A stretch of DNA of 64,000 nt from Thermoplasmatales archaeon E-plasma (GTDB lineage: Archaea > Thermoplasmatota > Thermoplasmata > Thermoplasmatales > Thermoplasmataceae): assembly GCA_000496135.1 (NCBI GenBank), contig KI542675.1, forward strand, positions 548,030 through 612,029, read 5' to 3'. The stretch's first letter is position 1; the number at the start of each line of letters is the position of its first letter. A program made the translations under genes and the position numbers. Positions 1 to 9,004 of the stretch are shown piece after piece. Under the pieces are notes generated by a model. That model was not told the origin of the DNA. It saw nothing but the letters and a program-made list of their open reading frames with translations, and did not search any database.

Positions 1-1
1 A

Positions 2-124
2 CGGGAAGCATCTCTCAAGGACATATCTAAACTCCTTGGAATATCCGTATCATCCTTATCGGAAACACTCAGACGAGCACTTCGGAAAATCACTGAAGAT
101 TATGTCAACAGAAATCCGACATAG
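2..124 (+). CDS. C-terminal end of a Bat/HTH_10-type transcriptional regulator (5' truncated)
   Basis: The window opens inside a plus-strand frame of 40 codons ending at TAG 122-124. The peptide contains SLKDISKLLGISVSSLSETL followed by a basic helix RRALRKITEDY. This matches the C-terminal helix-turn-helix of archaeal bacterio-opsin-activator (HTH_10) regulators, where an LKDIA-ELGIS-STVSEHLRRAE pattern is typical. The fragment would be the DNA-binding end; the sensor or GAF/PAS part lies outside the window. It is convergent with the DAHP synthase gene, 39 bp away. Another HTH family sharing this helix pattern is possible. Confidence 0.6.
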   Translation, partial: REASLKDISKLLGISVSSLSETLRRALRKITEDYVNRNPT

Positions 125-163
125 TAAATTATGGTAAAAACTTGAAAATAGTTGGATTTAAAA

Positions 164-940
164 TTAAAATTTTGACATGGTTTCCCTTAGGATATTTACC
201 CTTTTGTATAACAATTCAAACTGCTTAAAATTCAGTTGTTGTTTGCTATCGCTCAAGGCTTCCTGAGGCTCAGGATGAACTTCAATCATTAAACCATCCG
301 CCCCTGCACCCACAGCAGCCAGCGATAAAGGTTCAACATATCTGGCAAGACCGGCCGGATGGCTTGGATCCACATATACAGGATATGGTACTCTTTCCTT
401 AAGAACGGGAACCGCTGATATGTCCAGTGTGAATCTGGTTGCATTCTCGAATGTTCTAATTCCTCTTTCCACCATTATAATCTGGCTATTTCCAGCCCCT
501 GAAATATATTCGGAGGCCTGAACGAATTCATCTATTGTGTTGCCGAATCCACGTTTTATCAGGACAGGTCTATTGAGCTCTCCAACTCTTCTGAGAAGAG
601 AAAAATTCTGGCAGTTCCTGCTTCCTATCTGCAGGATATCAGCATATTTTGTAACTGTTGTCAGGTTGTCAGAATCCATCACTTCTGTTACTATGTTGAT
701 CCCTGTTTCCTCCTTGGCCATTGCCAGTATTTTTAATCCCTCTTCCTTGAGACCCTGGAAACTTTTTGGCGAGGTTCTTGGCTTATATGCACCGCCTCTC
801 ATGAAATTTATTCCCAAAGTTTTGAGAAATCTGGCCGTTTCAATAACCTGCTCTTCACTCTCAACTGCGCATGGCCCAGCTATAAAAATGAATTTTTCTT
901 TACTGAAAAGATCCTCAATTGTAAGATCTGGAGCCATCAT
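164..940 (-). CDS. aroF: 3-deoxy-7-phosphoheptulonate (DAHP) synthase, type I-beta
   Basis: This is the first enzyme of the shikimate pathway, condensing PEP and erythrose 4-phosphate. About 258 residues, the short archaeal form without a fused regulatory or chorismate mutase domain. Motifs in order: GPCAVES, RGGAYKPRTSP, VLIKRGFGNTIDEF and VDPSHPAG, which hold the PEP and metal-binding residues. It is the last gene of the trp operon and overlaps the end of trpC by about 26 bp. A ribosome site GGGGGTGA (947-954) stands 6 nt before ATG 940, so this start is preferred over TTG 946. Its place here puts chorismate supply under the same control as tryptophan synthesis. Confidence 0.95.
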   Translation of the reverse strand: MMAPDLTIEDLFSKEKFIFIAGPCAVESEEQVIETARFLKTLGINFMRGGAYKPRTSPKSFQGLKEEGLKILAMAKEETGINIVTEVMDSDNLTTVTKYADILQIGSRNCQNFSLLRRVGELNRPVLIKRGFGNTIDEFVQASEYISGAGNSQIIMVERGIRTFENATRFTLDISAVPVLKERVPYPVYVDPSHPAGLARYVEPLSLAAVGAGADGLMIEVHPEPQEALSDSKQQLNFKQFELLYKRVNILRETMSKF

Positions 941-1688
941 ACCCAATCACCCCCAAGTTTTTAATTTCTCTCAAAAACTCTTTGTCTTTCAATACTGCCT
1001 CACCTATAAGATATCCGTCAAATTTTAGTTCGTTTATCCTCTCAATATTTTCACCATTTATTCCGCTCTCCAGAATGAACGGATTGTCAGTTTCATCAAT
1101 CAAATTGTTTATCATTTCCTCTTCGCCTTCCATTTTTAATGTCCTCAGATTCCTTCTATTATATCCGATTATCAACCCATCCATTGATTTGATCATATCG
1201 AATCGATCTTTTTCATGAAATTCAACAAGCACATCCAGGCCAAGTGCCTTCGCATAACCTGAAAGGTCTCTAACCTGATCGGTGGATAGAAAATCTGAAA
1301 TCAGGAGAATACAATCAAAATTCTCAGAATAAGCCTTATCTATCATTACCTTCCGATCAACAAAATCTTTCATGAGTAGAGGTTTGTTCATTCTCACAAA
1401 ACCCTTTGAGTCATCGAACTTCCCGCCAAAGTAAAGAGGTTCTGTGAGAATACTGAACGCGTTGCAATATCCATTCGAAGCACTGGCAAATTCTTCCGGA
1501 TCAGCGTAGTTTATATTTTTAAATCCAGATGCAGAAGATCGTTTAAATTCAAATATGGTGGCTCTCTTACCGTTATCCCTGCATTGCATAATTTCGTCAC
1601 GCAAACTGATAACCGGCCTTGTCCTTTCATTGATGCAGGTAAAATCTCTACGTGAATTATTTCTGTAAATTTCTTCAACAATAGTCAA
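915..1688 (-). CDS. trpC: indole-3-glycerol phosphate synthase
   Basis: Closes the indole ring from carboxyphenylaminodeoxyribulose phosphate. 257 residues, a monofunctional TIM barrel. Visible motifs are FEFKRSSASG near the N terminus (catalytic Lys), IIGYNRRNLRTLKME (phosphate and substrate loop) and ILESGINGENI. The start is a TTG at 1688 that shares bases with the TGA stop of trpG (TTGA, 1685-1688), a sign of translational coupling. A GGTG stretch lies just upstream. The N-terminal part is slightly shorter than in bacterial TrpC, as is usual for archaeal enzymes. Confidence 0.95.
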   Translation of the reverse strand: MTIVEEIYRNNSRRDFTCINERTRPVISLRDEIMQCRDNGKRATIFEFKRSSASGFKNINYADPEEFASASNGYCNAFSILTEPLYFGGKFDDSKGFVRMNKPLLMKDFVDRKVMIDKAYSENFDCILLISDFLSTDQVRDLSGYAKALGLDVLVEFHEKDRFDMIKSMDGLIIGYNRRNLRTLKMEGEEEMINNLIDETDNPFILESGINGENIERINELKFDGYLIGEAVLKDKEFLREIKNLGVIGYDGSRSYN

Positions 1689-2263
1689 AGCGCACCACTC
1701 ATGAAATTTCTGAATATGGTCTCCCCGAACTGGGAATAATAACTTTCCGGGTGAAACTGAACTCCAAATATGGATTCGTCTTTTGTATGGAAACCCATTA
1801 CAGTCTCATCCTTCTCGGAAACACAATCAATTATGATGTTTTCATTGGGTTTTATGGCAAGAGAATGATATCGTATCACGTTAAAAGTATCCGGCACATT
1901 TTCATATAAGGGAGATTTCTGATGCTTTACCCGGTCCACCTGTCCATGCATCAGCTGCCTTGAAAGTATGATTTCACTGCCAAGATAGTGTGCAAGAAAC
2001 TGGTGTCCAAAGCAAATTCCCAATACTTTTGCACCAGGCGTTATGGAATCCATCATTGAATACAGATTTCCGGAGTCCTTCCTGTTTACGGGGTTTCCCG
2101 GACCCGGTGATATAATTATTCTCTCATATTTCTCAACGTTTTGAATGTCTTCATCGTCATTGAGCTTCACGTCAACATCTGCCCCTATACCAAGAAGAAT
2201 CTGGTATATATTATAAACAAAAGAATCGTGGTTGTTAATCAATAACACTTTCGTTCTGAACAC
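1685..2263 (-). CDS. trpG: anthranilate synthase component II (glutamine amidotransferase)
   Basis: Supplies ammonia from glutamine to TrpE. 192 residues with the class I amidotransferase triad: nucleophile Cys in LGICFGHQ and His/Glu in FGVQFHPES. The N-terminal LLINNHDSFVYN is the standard TrpG opening. The annotated start is GTG 2263, inside an AGGGGGTG stretch that could itself be the ribosome site; GTG 2248 (giving LLINNHDS) is an alternative. The gene overlaps trpE by 29 bp and trpC by 4 bp, so all three are probably translated in series. Confidence 0.95.
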   Translation of the reverse strand: MFRTKVLLINNHDSFVYNIYQILLGIGADVDVKLNDDEDIQNVEKYERIIISPGPGNPVNRKDSGNLYSMMDSITPGAKVLGICFGHQFLAHYLGSEIILSRQLMHGQVDRVKHQKSPLYENVPDTFNVIRYHSLAIKPNENIIIDCVSEKDETVMGFHTKDESIFGVQFHPESYYSQFGETIFRNFMSGAL

Positions 2264-3380
2264 CCCCTAAAACCGTTGCTGCTTTTGCAAAAACTTCCCT
2301 GTTTTCATTTTCCGGAACAGAATCTTTCACAATGCCTGCCCCCGCCCTTGTAACAATTTCTCCGTTCATTGTATAGAGTGATCTTATGCAGAGAGCCATA
2401 TCTATATAAGAATTTGAATAAATGCCTGCTGCTCCTGAATATGGGCCTCTCTCCCCTTTCTCATATTCCAATATTAATTCCAGAGCCCTCTCCTTTGGTG
2501 CGCCAGAAACAGTTCCTGCAGGAAAAACCGCCTGTAAAAGATCTGCGGCATCCAGATCATTTCTTATGAGTGACTCAACATCGCTCAGTATATGAATAAC
2601 TGATGCGAATTTCTTAATATAATGGGATTTTACAACCTTAACAGTTCCCGGAACAGATACTTTTCCCAGGTCATTTCTCGCCAGGTCAACCAGCATTCTG
2701 TGCTCGAGCAGTTCTTTTTCATCAGAGAGCAGTTCCTGATATATCTGATTAAAGGTTTTTCCATTTCCTGAAATAGGTCTGGTTCCTGCAATGGGATTGA
2801 TCAGGCATTTCCTGTTTTGAAGCTTTACAAGGCTTTCTGGTGAGCTTCCCATAAGAATATTCTTTCCAATCTTAAAGAAAAACACGTAGGCTGAGCGATC
2901 ATGAGTTAGAAAATACTCCAGAGTTGGAATTAAGGATATGTTCCCAACAGAAATCTCCCTGGATAGTACCACCTGCAGTAGTTCTCCGTTTCTTATTCTC
3001 TTTACTGATTTTTCAACACTTTCCATGTATTCGGTATCCAGTTCAGTAAAGATTGGGGTAAATTGTTGAAATGCTTCATTGCGTCTGAAATTTCCCTCTA
3101 TTTTCCTGGAATTAATAATGCAATATCCCTTTGGCCAGTTCTTTTCTTCCACACTAATATTTGAATAAACATCAGAAATCATGCCGAAGGTCAGGATCAC
3201 GGGGCATTGCTCACCGGCAAGTTCTCTCAATTCTCTGATTGAATTGATGGAAATACTCTGTCCGTTAAAAAACAGACTTTCCTTTCCATCAAGCTTATCT
3301 TCTCCTTCAAAGGAGCAAAAATATGCAAAGTCTCCACCTTCCTTCATGAGCTCATCAATTTTTTCAAGCAAATGATTCAA
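2235..3380 (-). CDS. trpE: anthranilate synthase component I
   Basis: Makes anthranilate from chorismate together with TrpG. 381 residues, short for the family (often 420-520). The chorismate-binding half is intact: NPIAGTRPISGNGKTF, RMLVDLARNDLGKV, GTVSGAPKERALELI and GPYSGAAGIYS. The shortened N-terminal region shows no clear LLES-type tryptophan-binding motif; the equivalent place reads YFCSFEGED. Weak or absent feedback inhibition is therefore possible, but this is inference. Start TTG 3380 is well supported by a GGAGGTGA ribosome site ending about 9 nt before it; the site lies inside the 3' end of trpF. Confidence 0.95.
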   Translation of the reverse strand: MNHLLEKIDELMKEGGDFAYFCSFEGEDKLDGKESLFFNGQSISINSIRELRELAGEQCPVILTFGMISDVYSNISVEEKNWPKGYCIINSRKIEGNFRRNEAFQQFTPIFTELDTEYMESVEKSVKRIRNGELLQVVLSREISVGNISLIPTLEYFLTHDRSAYVFFFKIGKNILMGSSPESLVKLQNRKCLINPIAGTRPISGNGKTFNQIYQELLSDEKELLEHRMLVDLARNDLGKVSVPGTVKVVKSHYIKKFASVIHILSDVESLIRNDLDAADLLQAVFPAGTVSGAPKERALELILEYEKGERGPYSGAAGIYSNSYIDMALCIRSLYTMNGEIVTRAGAGIVKDSVPENENREVFAKAATVLGGVQNESVID

Positions 3381-4023
3381 GTGACGATTTCACCTCCCCG
3401 ATTCTTGTTAGCATTTTAATATCCTTAATACCTGGTGAAACCTCCAAACTGCTGCTTAAATCAACAAATTGAAATCCCCTCCTTACAATTTCAGGAATAT
3501 CATCTGGCGTTATACCTCCTGCAAGACCAACATTAACATGGACTGGTTTTAAATCAGCAAGAAGTGTAATAATCCTAGGTTTTTGTTCAATTAATACAAG
3601 ATCTGCTTCTCTTACATATGGTTCAATTCTGAATTCTGGATCAATTACATTGGCCGCCTTTATCACAGATATGATCTTTTTCCCTGAAATTTTTCTCATT
3701 CTGGAAATTTCTTCCGGCTGGTGGGGATAATGTATTTGAATGTACGCCTCCTCTGAAAAATTATATTTCATATATTCCCTGTCGTCATAAACCCCAGCAA
3801 CGTTAAATCCCATGGAAACAAGAGAATCAGAAAATTTTGCATCCATAAATCTTTTCGAGGATTTTGCCCTCACAACACCTATTATGTCTGCTCCGTTATC
3901 CCTAGCTGCATTGGCATCCCTTACTCGGGTAATTCCACAGATCTTAATGGTTAAACTATGATCCAGATAAATTCGCCTCCTTGATCTTTCCAATTTCCCT
4001 GAGCTTTTGTAAAGCGCTTCCAT
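3364..4023 (-). CDS. trpF: phosphoribosylanthranilate isomerase
   Basis: Catalyses the Amadori rearrangement of phosphoribosylanthranilate. The TIM-barrel core starts at IKICGITRVRDA and ends with the phosphate-binding VDLSSSLEVSPGIKD. The coordinates use the only in-frame ATG (4023), but this would overlap trpD by 68 bp and add about 23 residues that the family lacks. A near-perfect ribosome site, GGAGGCGA (3973-3980), sits inside the end of trpD, and the codon at the right distance is CTG 3966. TTG 3993 is another choice. The true start is probably CTG 3966, giving about 200 residues. Confidence 0.92.
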   Translation of the reverse strand: MEALYKSSGKLERSRRRIYLDHSLTIKICGITRVRDANAARDNGADIIGVVRAKSSKRFMDAKFSDSLVSMGFNVAGVYDDREYMKYNFSEEAYIQIHYPHQPEEISRMRKISGKKIISVIKAANVIDPEFRIEPYVREADLVLIEQKPRIITLLADLKPVHVNVGLAGGITPDDIPEIVRRGFQFVDLSSSLEVSPGIKDIKMLTRIGEVKSSLESFA

Positions 4024-4969
4024 TTCTTATTGCCCTTATGGCCAGCTCGTATGCATCACTGAAATTTTGTGTCAAACCATTTGATATTATTGCGGGAGCT
4101 GCATTCAAAGCTATAAATTTCGAACAGGCATCATCTTTTCCCGATATACCTTCTATTGTTTTCATATAAAGATCATCTCTGTTGTCTGCTGTTACGCAAT
4201 CAAGGTCATAGTAACGGCCAATGATTTGATCGGATTTTATGGTAAATTCTCTTATGGAATCATTCACCTGCAGCACTTTTGTATCAGAACCTATGGAAAT
4301 CTCATCAGTTCCGTCCTCTGCTGTAATAACATACCCTGTTTTTTTCTGATTTCTCATTACCTCTGCATACGTAAATGGGTCTATTCCTCCAGCCACTCCA
4401 ACTATAATGATATCCGGATCAAGCGGATTTGTTATTGGGCCCATCAGGTTAAATATTGTTCTGAACTGAAGTTTTTTTCGAACAGATGAAAATTTTGAAA
4501 AAGCAGAGTTATGAAGCGGGGCAAGAATAAATGTGAACGAATGCTTTGAAATCTCTCCTTTAACAGTTTCATTATCTTTCTGAAATTCATAACCGATCCG
4601 TTCAAGGAAATCAGCGCTGCCCATAAGACCAGTGACACTTCTGTTTCCATGTTTGGCAACTTTAATTTTAAGTGCAGAGCACACTATTGAAGCTGCTGTG
4701 GATACATTTATTGTATTTTTGTGATCGCCCCCGGTTCCAACTATATCAGTTAGACCCGGAATCCTTGTGAGCGGTGAAAATTTACGCAGTCCTCTGGAAA
4801 AACCTGAAATTTCACTAAGACTTTCCCCTTTTATATACAGTGTAGAAAGAACAGAAGCCTTTGTTGCCTCAGTTACATTCTCGTTGACAAGATAAACTAA
4901 AAGCTCTTCTGCTTCCTCTTCCGTAAGGTTGGCTCCCATGACATTTTTAAGAATGATATCAGAATTCAT
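3956..4969 (-). CDS. trpD: anthranilate phosphoribosyltransferase
   Basis: Transfers phosphoribose from PRPP to anthranilate. About 337 residues, the usual monofunctional length. Motifs: VGTGGDHKNTINVSTAAS (PRPP/Mg binding), KHGNRSVT (anthranilate site) and the GSADFLERIGY helix. ATG 4969 is chosen because GAGGGGTG ends 6 nt upstream; an upstream GTG 4978 would place the ribosome site inside the start. It overlaps the end of trpA by about 11 bp. Confidence 0.95.
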   Translation of the reverse strand: MNSDIILKNVMGANLTEEEAEELLVYLVNENVTEATKASVLSTLYIKGESLSEISGFSRGLRKFSPLTRIPGLTDIVGTGGDHKNTINVSTAASIVCSALKIKVAKHGNRSVTGLMGSADFLERIGYEFQKDNETVKGEISKHSFTFILAPLHNSAFSKFSSVRKKLQFRTIFNLMGPITNPLDPDIIIVGVAGGIDPFTYAEVMRNQKKTGYVITAEDGTDEISIGSDTKVLQVNDSIREFTIKSDQIIGRYYDLDCVTADNRDDLYMKTIEGISGKDDACSKFIALNAAPAIISNGLTQNFSDAYELAIRAIRNGSALQKLREIGKIKEANLSGS

Positions 4970-5699
4970 CCATGACACCCCTCAATTCTTTCAAAACTTT
5001 CTTAAATCCTTCAACATCTCCACGCTTCAGGTAATCTATAAACATTGAACCGATGGCTATGCCGTCTGCACCGCTTTCCATAACTCTCCTGGCATCTTCC
5101 GTATTTGAAATTCCAAAGCCAAAAATAATCTCACGGGAGCCGGAAATCCTCCGGATTCTTTCTCCGGTTTTTTCGGTGTCCACAGGCACATTAACCCCTG
5201 TGGAGGGTTGAATCCCGTGATAAACCCATGAACTGGTTCTTTCAAGCATTGCATGCACAACACCATCTGGCGTGGACGATGTAAAAAATGGAATCAGTGA
5301 AAGGTTCTCCTGATCCATTATTCTGAGCGTGTCTTCCCTTGTATCATAATAATCTATAAGCAAATCGGGAAATATGACACCTTCAAAGCCCGAATCCTTA
5401 AGATTTTTAATTCCAGTTTCCTGATCTTTCTCAATTGAATTGAGGTAAGTCAGCGCATAGGTTTTAAGACTTTTATTTCTTAATTCTTTAATCTCCTTAC
5501 GCATTTCATCCGGTTTAAAATGCTCAATAGATGATCCATGAGTTGTTCTTATCTTCGGGCCATCATAGTAAGGGTTTTTTACTGGAATACCCAGTTCCAC
5601 ATAGTCTACCAGTTCACTGTTTATTGAAGCAAGAAATGGTCTGATTGTCGCATAATCTGGAAACGGGAATGTGAAATACACTGCAAGTTTCTTCCTCAA
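4959..5699 (-). CDS. trpA: tryptophan synthase alpha subunit
   Basis: Cleaves indole-3-glycerol phosphate to indole. 246 residues, TIM barrel. Motifs: [18 protein letters not shown] (catalytic Glu in ELGIP and Asp in DGP) and the phosphate loop FGISN with [14 protein letters not shown]. Start TTG 5699 overlaps the TGA of trpB as TTGA (5696-5699), the same coupling seen at trpG/trpC. It pairs with the TrpB2-type beta subunit encoded just upstream. Confidence 0.95.
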   Translation of the reverse strand: MRKKLAVYFTFPFPDYATIRPFLASINSELVDYVELGIPVKNPYYDGPKIRTTHGSSIEHFKPDEMRKEIKELRNKSLKTYALTYLNSIEKDQETGIKNLKDSGFEGVIFPDLLIDYYDTREDTLRIMDQENLSLIPFFTSSTPDGVVHAMLERTSSWVYHGIQPSTGVNVPVDTEKTGERIRRISGSREIIFGFGISNTEDARRVMESGADGIAIGSMFIDYLKRGDVEGFKKVLKELRGVMDEF

Positions 5700-6949
5700 G
5701 CCTTTCCATCTCCGAATATGGACAGATCCATCAAACCATGACCGCTGACATTTATCACAATATCCTTTCCCTTATTGGATGGGTTGGAAGCGTAAGCCAT
5801 GGCCGTGGCAATTGCATGCGATGACTCAGGAGCTGGAATAAATCCCTGCGTTTTAGAGAATACTCTCATTGCTTCCCTGCTTTCATCTTCTGAAACCTCT
5901 GATGTTTTTATCCTTCCATTTCTTATGAGAAGGGAAAGCGATGGCGCCACACCATGATATCTTAACCCTCCGGAATAAATACCTTCAGGAACATAATCTG
6001 AACCAAGCGTGAGCATTTTCAACTGGGGAAGTATCCCTGCAGTGTCGATGTTGTCATATCTAAACTCTCCCTTACTGAACTTAGGGACCTCCGTAGCTGC
6101 GGAAGCAATCATTTCGATTTTTTTATCACTTATTAAAGGGTAAGTAAAGCCACAAAAATTACTTCCTCCTCCTACACATCCAATGAGCACATCTGGCTGA
6201 ATGTCCATATCCTCCAGCTGTGCCTTTGTTTCCTGCCCTATGATGCTCTGATGGGTTATAACAGAGTTCATTACGCTTCCCAGCAAATATCTGTAATCAT
6301 GATCAAGAGCATACTGTACAGCTTCGCTGATTGCTATTCCAAGGCTTCCCGGATGATTCTTATCCTTTTCCAGGATCTGGCGGCCATATTCTGTCTTTGA
6401 GGAAGGACTTGAAAAAACATTAGCCCCGTAAAGATTCATTATGGTTCTTCTCAGGGGTTTCTGGTCATGGCTAACCCTTACCATGAAAACATTTGATCTC
6501 AGGTTGTTAAGAGATGCTGCAAGGGCTGTAGCTGTGCCCCACTGTCCTGCTCCAGTTTCCGTAGTTATTTCACTTATCCCTTCATTTGCAGCATAGAATG
6601 CCTGCGGGATCGCCGTATTTATTTTATGAGAACCTGTTGCTGTAGCCCCTTCATACTTGAAAAAAATCCTACCGTCAAATTTCAGATGTCTCTCTAGATT
6701 TTTAGCTCTTATGACAGGAGTTGGTCTTCCAATCTGCAAATACTGTTCCAGGACTTCATCTGGAATATTTTCATATCTGGATGATGTAAATTCCTGTCGT
6801 AACACCTCTTTCGGTATAATCCTGTTTAAGAGTTCTATTGCTGAACTGTCTGTTTTTCCATCACGGGGTGGTGATATTGGAACAGGTAGATCAGGAATAA
6901 TATTATACCATTTTTTTGGGAGAATTTCCAGTTTATCTGCATTTAACAT
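5696..6949 (-). CDS. trpB: tryptophan synthase beta subunit, TrpB2 type
   Basis: PLP enzyme joining indole and serine. 417 residues. The PLP lysine lies in GSHKINTA and the TETGAGQWG motif (W rather than the H of TrpB1), together with [13 protein letters not shown], identifies the TrpB2 branch. C-terminal [10 protein letters not shown] binds the cofactor phosphate. It is the first gene of the trp operon. ATG 6949 has no ribosome site, but a TATA-like element is centred 26 bp upstream, so the transcript is probably leaderless. TrpB2 proteins often do not bind TrpA tightly; here it is the only trpB and lies next to trpA. Confidence 0.95.
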   Translation of the reverse strand: MLNADKLEILPKKWYNIIPDLPVPISPPRDGKTDSSAIELLNRIIPKEVLRQEFTSSRYENIPDEVLEQYLQIGRPTPVIRAKNLERHLKFDGRIFFKYEGATATGSHKINTAIPQAFYAANEGISEITTETGAGQWGTATALAASLNNLRSNVFMVRVSHDQKPLRRTIMNLYGANVFSSPSSKTEYGRQILEKDKNHPGSLGIAISEAVQYALDHDYRYLLGSVMNSVITHQSIIGQETKAQLEDMDIQPDVLIGCVGGGSNFCGFTYPLISDKKIEMIASAATEVPKFSKGEFRYDNIDTAGILPQLKMLTLGSDYVPEGIYSGGLRYHGVAPSLSLLIRNGRIKTSEVSEDESREAMRVFSKTQGFIPAPESSHAIATAMAYASNPSNKGKDIVINVSGHGLMDLSIFGDGKA

Positions 6950-6970
6950 ATGATTTGTAATTGAATGTTA

Positions 6971-6980
6971 ATATTAAAGC
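6971..6980 (-). promoter_or_regulatory. TATA box of the trp operon (leaderless start)
   Basis: On the minus strand this reads GCTTTAATAT, centred about 26 bp before ATG 6949. The archaeal TATA-to-start distance puts the first transcribed base at or next to the start codon. No separate leader, attenuator or riboswitch fits in this space. Confidence 0.6.
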
Positions 6981-7004
6981 ATTACTGCATTGTATCACAC
7001 ATTC

Positions 7005-7688
7005 TTATTTTATTGCAGTATGAATAAATACTGTACCTCCTGCCATTCGTTTAAATGTTACTTCGGAAAATCCTGCCTTTAGAAGAATAGTGTTAAGAGA
7101 TGGAGGACTGACAAAAGTCTGTACGGATCTTGCTAGGTATGAATATGATTCCGTACCTGACATTTTATCAAATATAATGGGGACAATCTTGTAAAAGTAG
7201 ATTCTAAAGAGTGGAGCAATAAGAGCTTTTTGTGGGTCAAATATATCGAGATTACAAAATATTCCTCCAGGTTTTAACACTCTGTAAACCTCTCCTATAT
7301 AGGTTTCAAGGGAAGGTACATTTCGTGTAAGAAACCCTGAAACTACACGGTCAATGCACTTATCTTCCAATGGTATACTCATCGCGGAACCCTCAATGAA
7401 TTGAACTTTTGATCCTTTATTAAAGGGAAACATTTCTTTAGTTATATCCATGGCATAGATGTGGTCTGCTCTGATTTCATTCTCTATGGAGTACGATATT
7501 TTGCCGGAACCGCATCCAACATCTAGAATATCATGCCCATCTTTTAATTTCAGGCTTTCGATCAATTTTTTCCGCCAGTAGGTATCCATGCCAAAACTCA
7601 TAATGGAATCTATGAGATCATATTTTGTGCTAATTACTTTGAATATTTCCTTAACATTCTCTTCATTTTTGTTTAACAAAGCAATCAT
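7005..7688 (-). CDS. UbiE/MenG-like SAM methyltransferase (quinone biosynthesis)
   Basis: Class I methyltransferase of 227 residues. The N-terminal VKEIFKVISTKYDLIDSIMSFGMDTYWR matches the UbiE/MenG family signature, followed by motif I DILDVGCGSGK and the later VLKPGGIFCNLDI. The likely role is C-methylation of demethylmenaquinone or a related quinone in the membrane, which fits the terminal oxidase genes nearby. ATG 7688 follows the DUF424 gene by only 3 bp. Another small-molecule methyltransferase role is possible. Confidence 0.8.
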   Translation of the reverse strand: MIALLNKNEENVKEIFKVISTKYDLIDSIMSFGMDTYWRKKLIESLKLKDGHDILDVGCGSGKISYSIENEIRADHIYAMDITKEMFPFNKGSKVQFIEGSAMSIPLEDKCIDRVVSGFLTRNVPSLETYIGEVYRVLKPGGIFCNLDIFDPQKALIAPLFRIYFYKIVPIIFDKMSGTESYSYLARSVQTFVSPPSLNTILLKAGFSEVTFKRMAGGTVFIHTAIK

Positions 7689-7691
7689 CCT

Positions 7692-8003
7692 TCACGGGCG
7701 AATCATCTTTGCATATTGACAGTGCTTAATTTTTTCTATCTCAATTACATTATCCTTGTCTATGAATTTCGCTTCAATAGCGGTTTTGACTGTATAATTT
7801 CCTACTAAATTTGCAATGGTGCAAATACTCATTGTCTCCAGGAACAGAGCTTTGGATACTGGGTTTGAACCGTAAAAGTCCTCTTTTACTTCAAGGTGCA
7901 GAATTCCTTCTCTTAAATTTTTGCCCAGGATTTCTTTATCAGCCGCAGCAAGGATAATCTCATTGGATATGGAACTAACTTTCATTACGATTCTATTGTT
8001 CAT
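7692..8003 (-). CDS. DUF424 family protein
   Basis: 103 residues matching the archaeal DUF424 pattern: MKV near the start, AAADKEILGKNLREGILHLEVKEDFYG, and a central stretch in which SICTIANLVG falls where family members often have a (S/C)ANLVG element. Function unknown; family members are small conserved archaeal proteins. First gene of a two-gene operon with the UbiE-like gene. ATG 8003 has no ribosome site and is preceded by a TATA-like sequence about 30 bp upstream, consistent with a leaderless or nearly leaderless transcript. Confidence 0.8.
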   Translation of the reverse strand: MNNRIVMKVSSISNEIILAAADKEILGKNLREGILHLEVKEDFYGSNPVSKALFLETMSICTIANLVGNYTVKTAIEAKFIDKDNVIEIEKIKHCQYAKMIRP

Positions 8004-8030
8004 TTCTGTTTGAAAAGTGGATGCCTTACG

Positions 8031-8043
8031 TTAATATTAATTT
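8031..8043 (-). promoter_or_regulatory. TATA box of the DUF424-ubiE operon
   Basis: Minus strand AAATTAATATTAA, centred about 31-33 bp before ATG 8003. Confidence 0.5.
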
Positions 8044-8304
8044 AGGTAAGAAAAGTGAATCAACCCAACCATTACTTCATATCCGTTGGACTTTTCATCT
8101 ACATTAATTGAAAACAGCAATAAAATGAAGAAGTGTGTACCCACAATATTTGGAAAGAAGGTATGTGAGACTTCTAAAATCTAAATAGCAAGTTTATGCA
8201 CATAAATTTATAGAAATTACAGGCCTGATTAAATCAAGGGAACTTACAAATCATTGACCTTATAACTATACTTAATCAACTGCTAAATGATAATAGATTG
8301 ATAT
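8044..8304. other. Divergent intergenic region, no gene seen
   Basis: AT-rich sequence between the DUF424 operon (minus) and the HPP gene (plus). No open frame with a plausible start, no tRNA-like fold and no strong palindrome was found. It presumably holds upstream regulatory sequence for both directions. Confidence 0.5.
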
Positions 8305-8314
8305 GATAATATAT
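8305..8314 (+). promoter_or_regulatory. TATA box of the HPP gene
   Basis: GATAATATAT centred 26 bp before ATG 8335; no ribosome site follows, so the transcript should be leaderless. Confidence 0.5.
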
Positions 8315-8334
8315 TGTAATTTAATTAAGAGAAT

Positions 8335-8832
8335 ATGGATTTATCAAGAATTTCTGACTTCATAATAAGGAAAAGGATTCTCAGTTTTCTTTTATATCTT
8401 ACATTTATAAGCATTATAGTTATAGGTTCGTCCTATGACGATCTTTTCCTTGTTGCCCCACCTTATGCTGTTTCCCTTTATTTGATTACATTTGAATCAA
8501 AATCTAAATTTTCTAGAAAGAAAAATATTATTTTTTCATATTCTTTCGTAATTTTGACTACAGAACTTATACACGTTATAATGGGCATAGGAACATTGCC
8601 ACTTCTACTGAACCTGATCCTTGTATCAACTTTCATTTCCTTTTCAAAGTTCAGCCATCCTCCGGCTCTAGCTTTAACTATATTTTCATATATTGAACAT
8701 CAACTGACCGCTTTCACCATAGATTCCGTTGTTATAATGGGAGTTGTAATAATAGCTGAACTTGCCAATGAGAGAATTGAGCTATTTCAGAACAGTCTGT
8801 TAGACAAAAAATCACATAATGGATCAATGTAA
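8335..8832 (+). CDS. HPP family integral membrane protein
   Basis: 165 residues with about four hydrophobic segments. The family-naming motif is present as FSKFSHPPALALTIFSY (around residues 103-119), and LFLVAPPYAVSLYL corresponds to the family's first conserved loop. Some bacterial HPP proteins transport nitrite; no nitrogen genes are nearby here, so the substrate is unknown. It stands alone, with its own leaderless promoter, upstream of the oxidase operon. The C-terminal tail is charged and cytoplasmic in appearance. Confidence 0.75.
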   Translation: MDLSRISDFIIRKRILSFLLYLTFISIIVIGSSYDDLFLVAPPYAVSLYLITFESKSKFSRKKNIIFSYSFVILTTELIHVIMGIGTLPLLLNLILVSTFISFSKFSHPPALALTIFSYIEHQLTAFTIDSVVIMGVVIIAELANERIELFQNSLLDKKSHNGSM

Positions 8833-8974
8833 TCTTCTCATATATTGAATCTATCCAAGTTCATTTACTTAAATAAGAGCAATTACAGAATAAATCCCCA
8901 CATCATTATAATGATAAAAATGTAACAAAACAGGTTATTCTTTATTGATATAAAGAAAAATTAACCTAGAAAAA

Positions 8975-8984
8975 GATATTAATA
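8975..8984 (+). promoter_or_regulatory. TATA box of the terminal oxidase operon
   Basis: GATATTAATA centred about 26 bp before ATG 9005. This spacing supports 9005 rather than the upstream ATG 8987 as the real start of the first oxidase gene. Confidence 0.5.
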
Positions 8985-9004
8985 AAATGGAAATATGCAG
9001 AACT

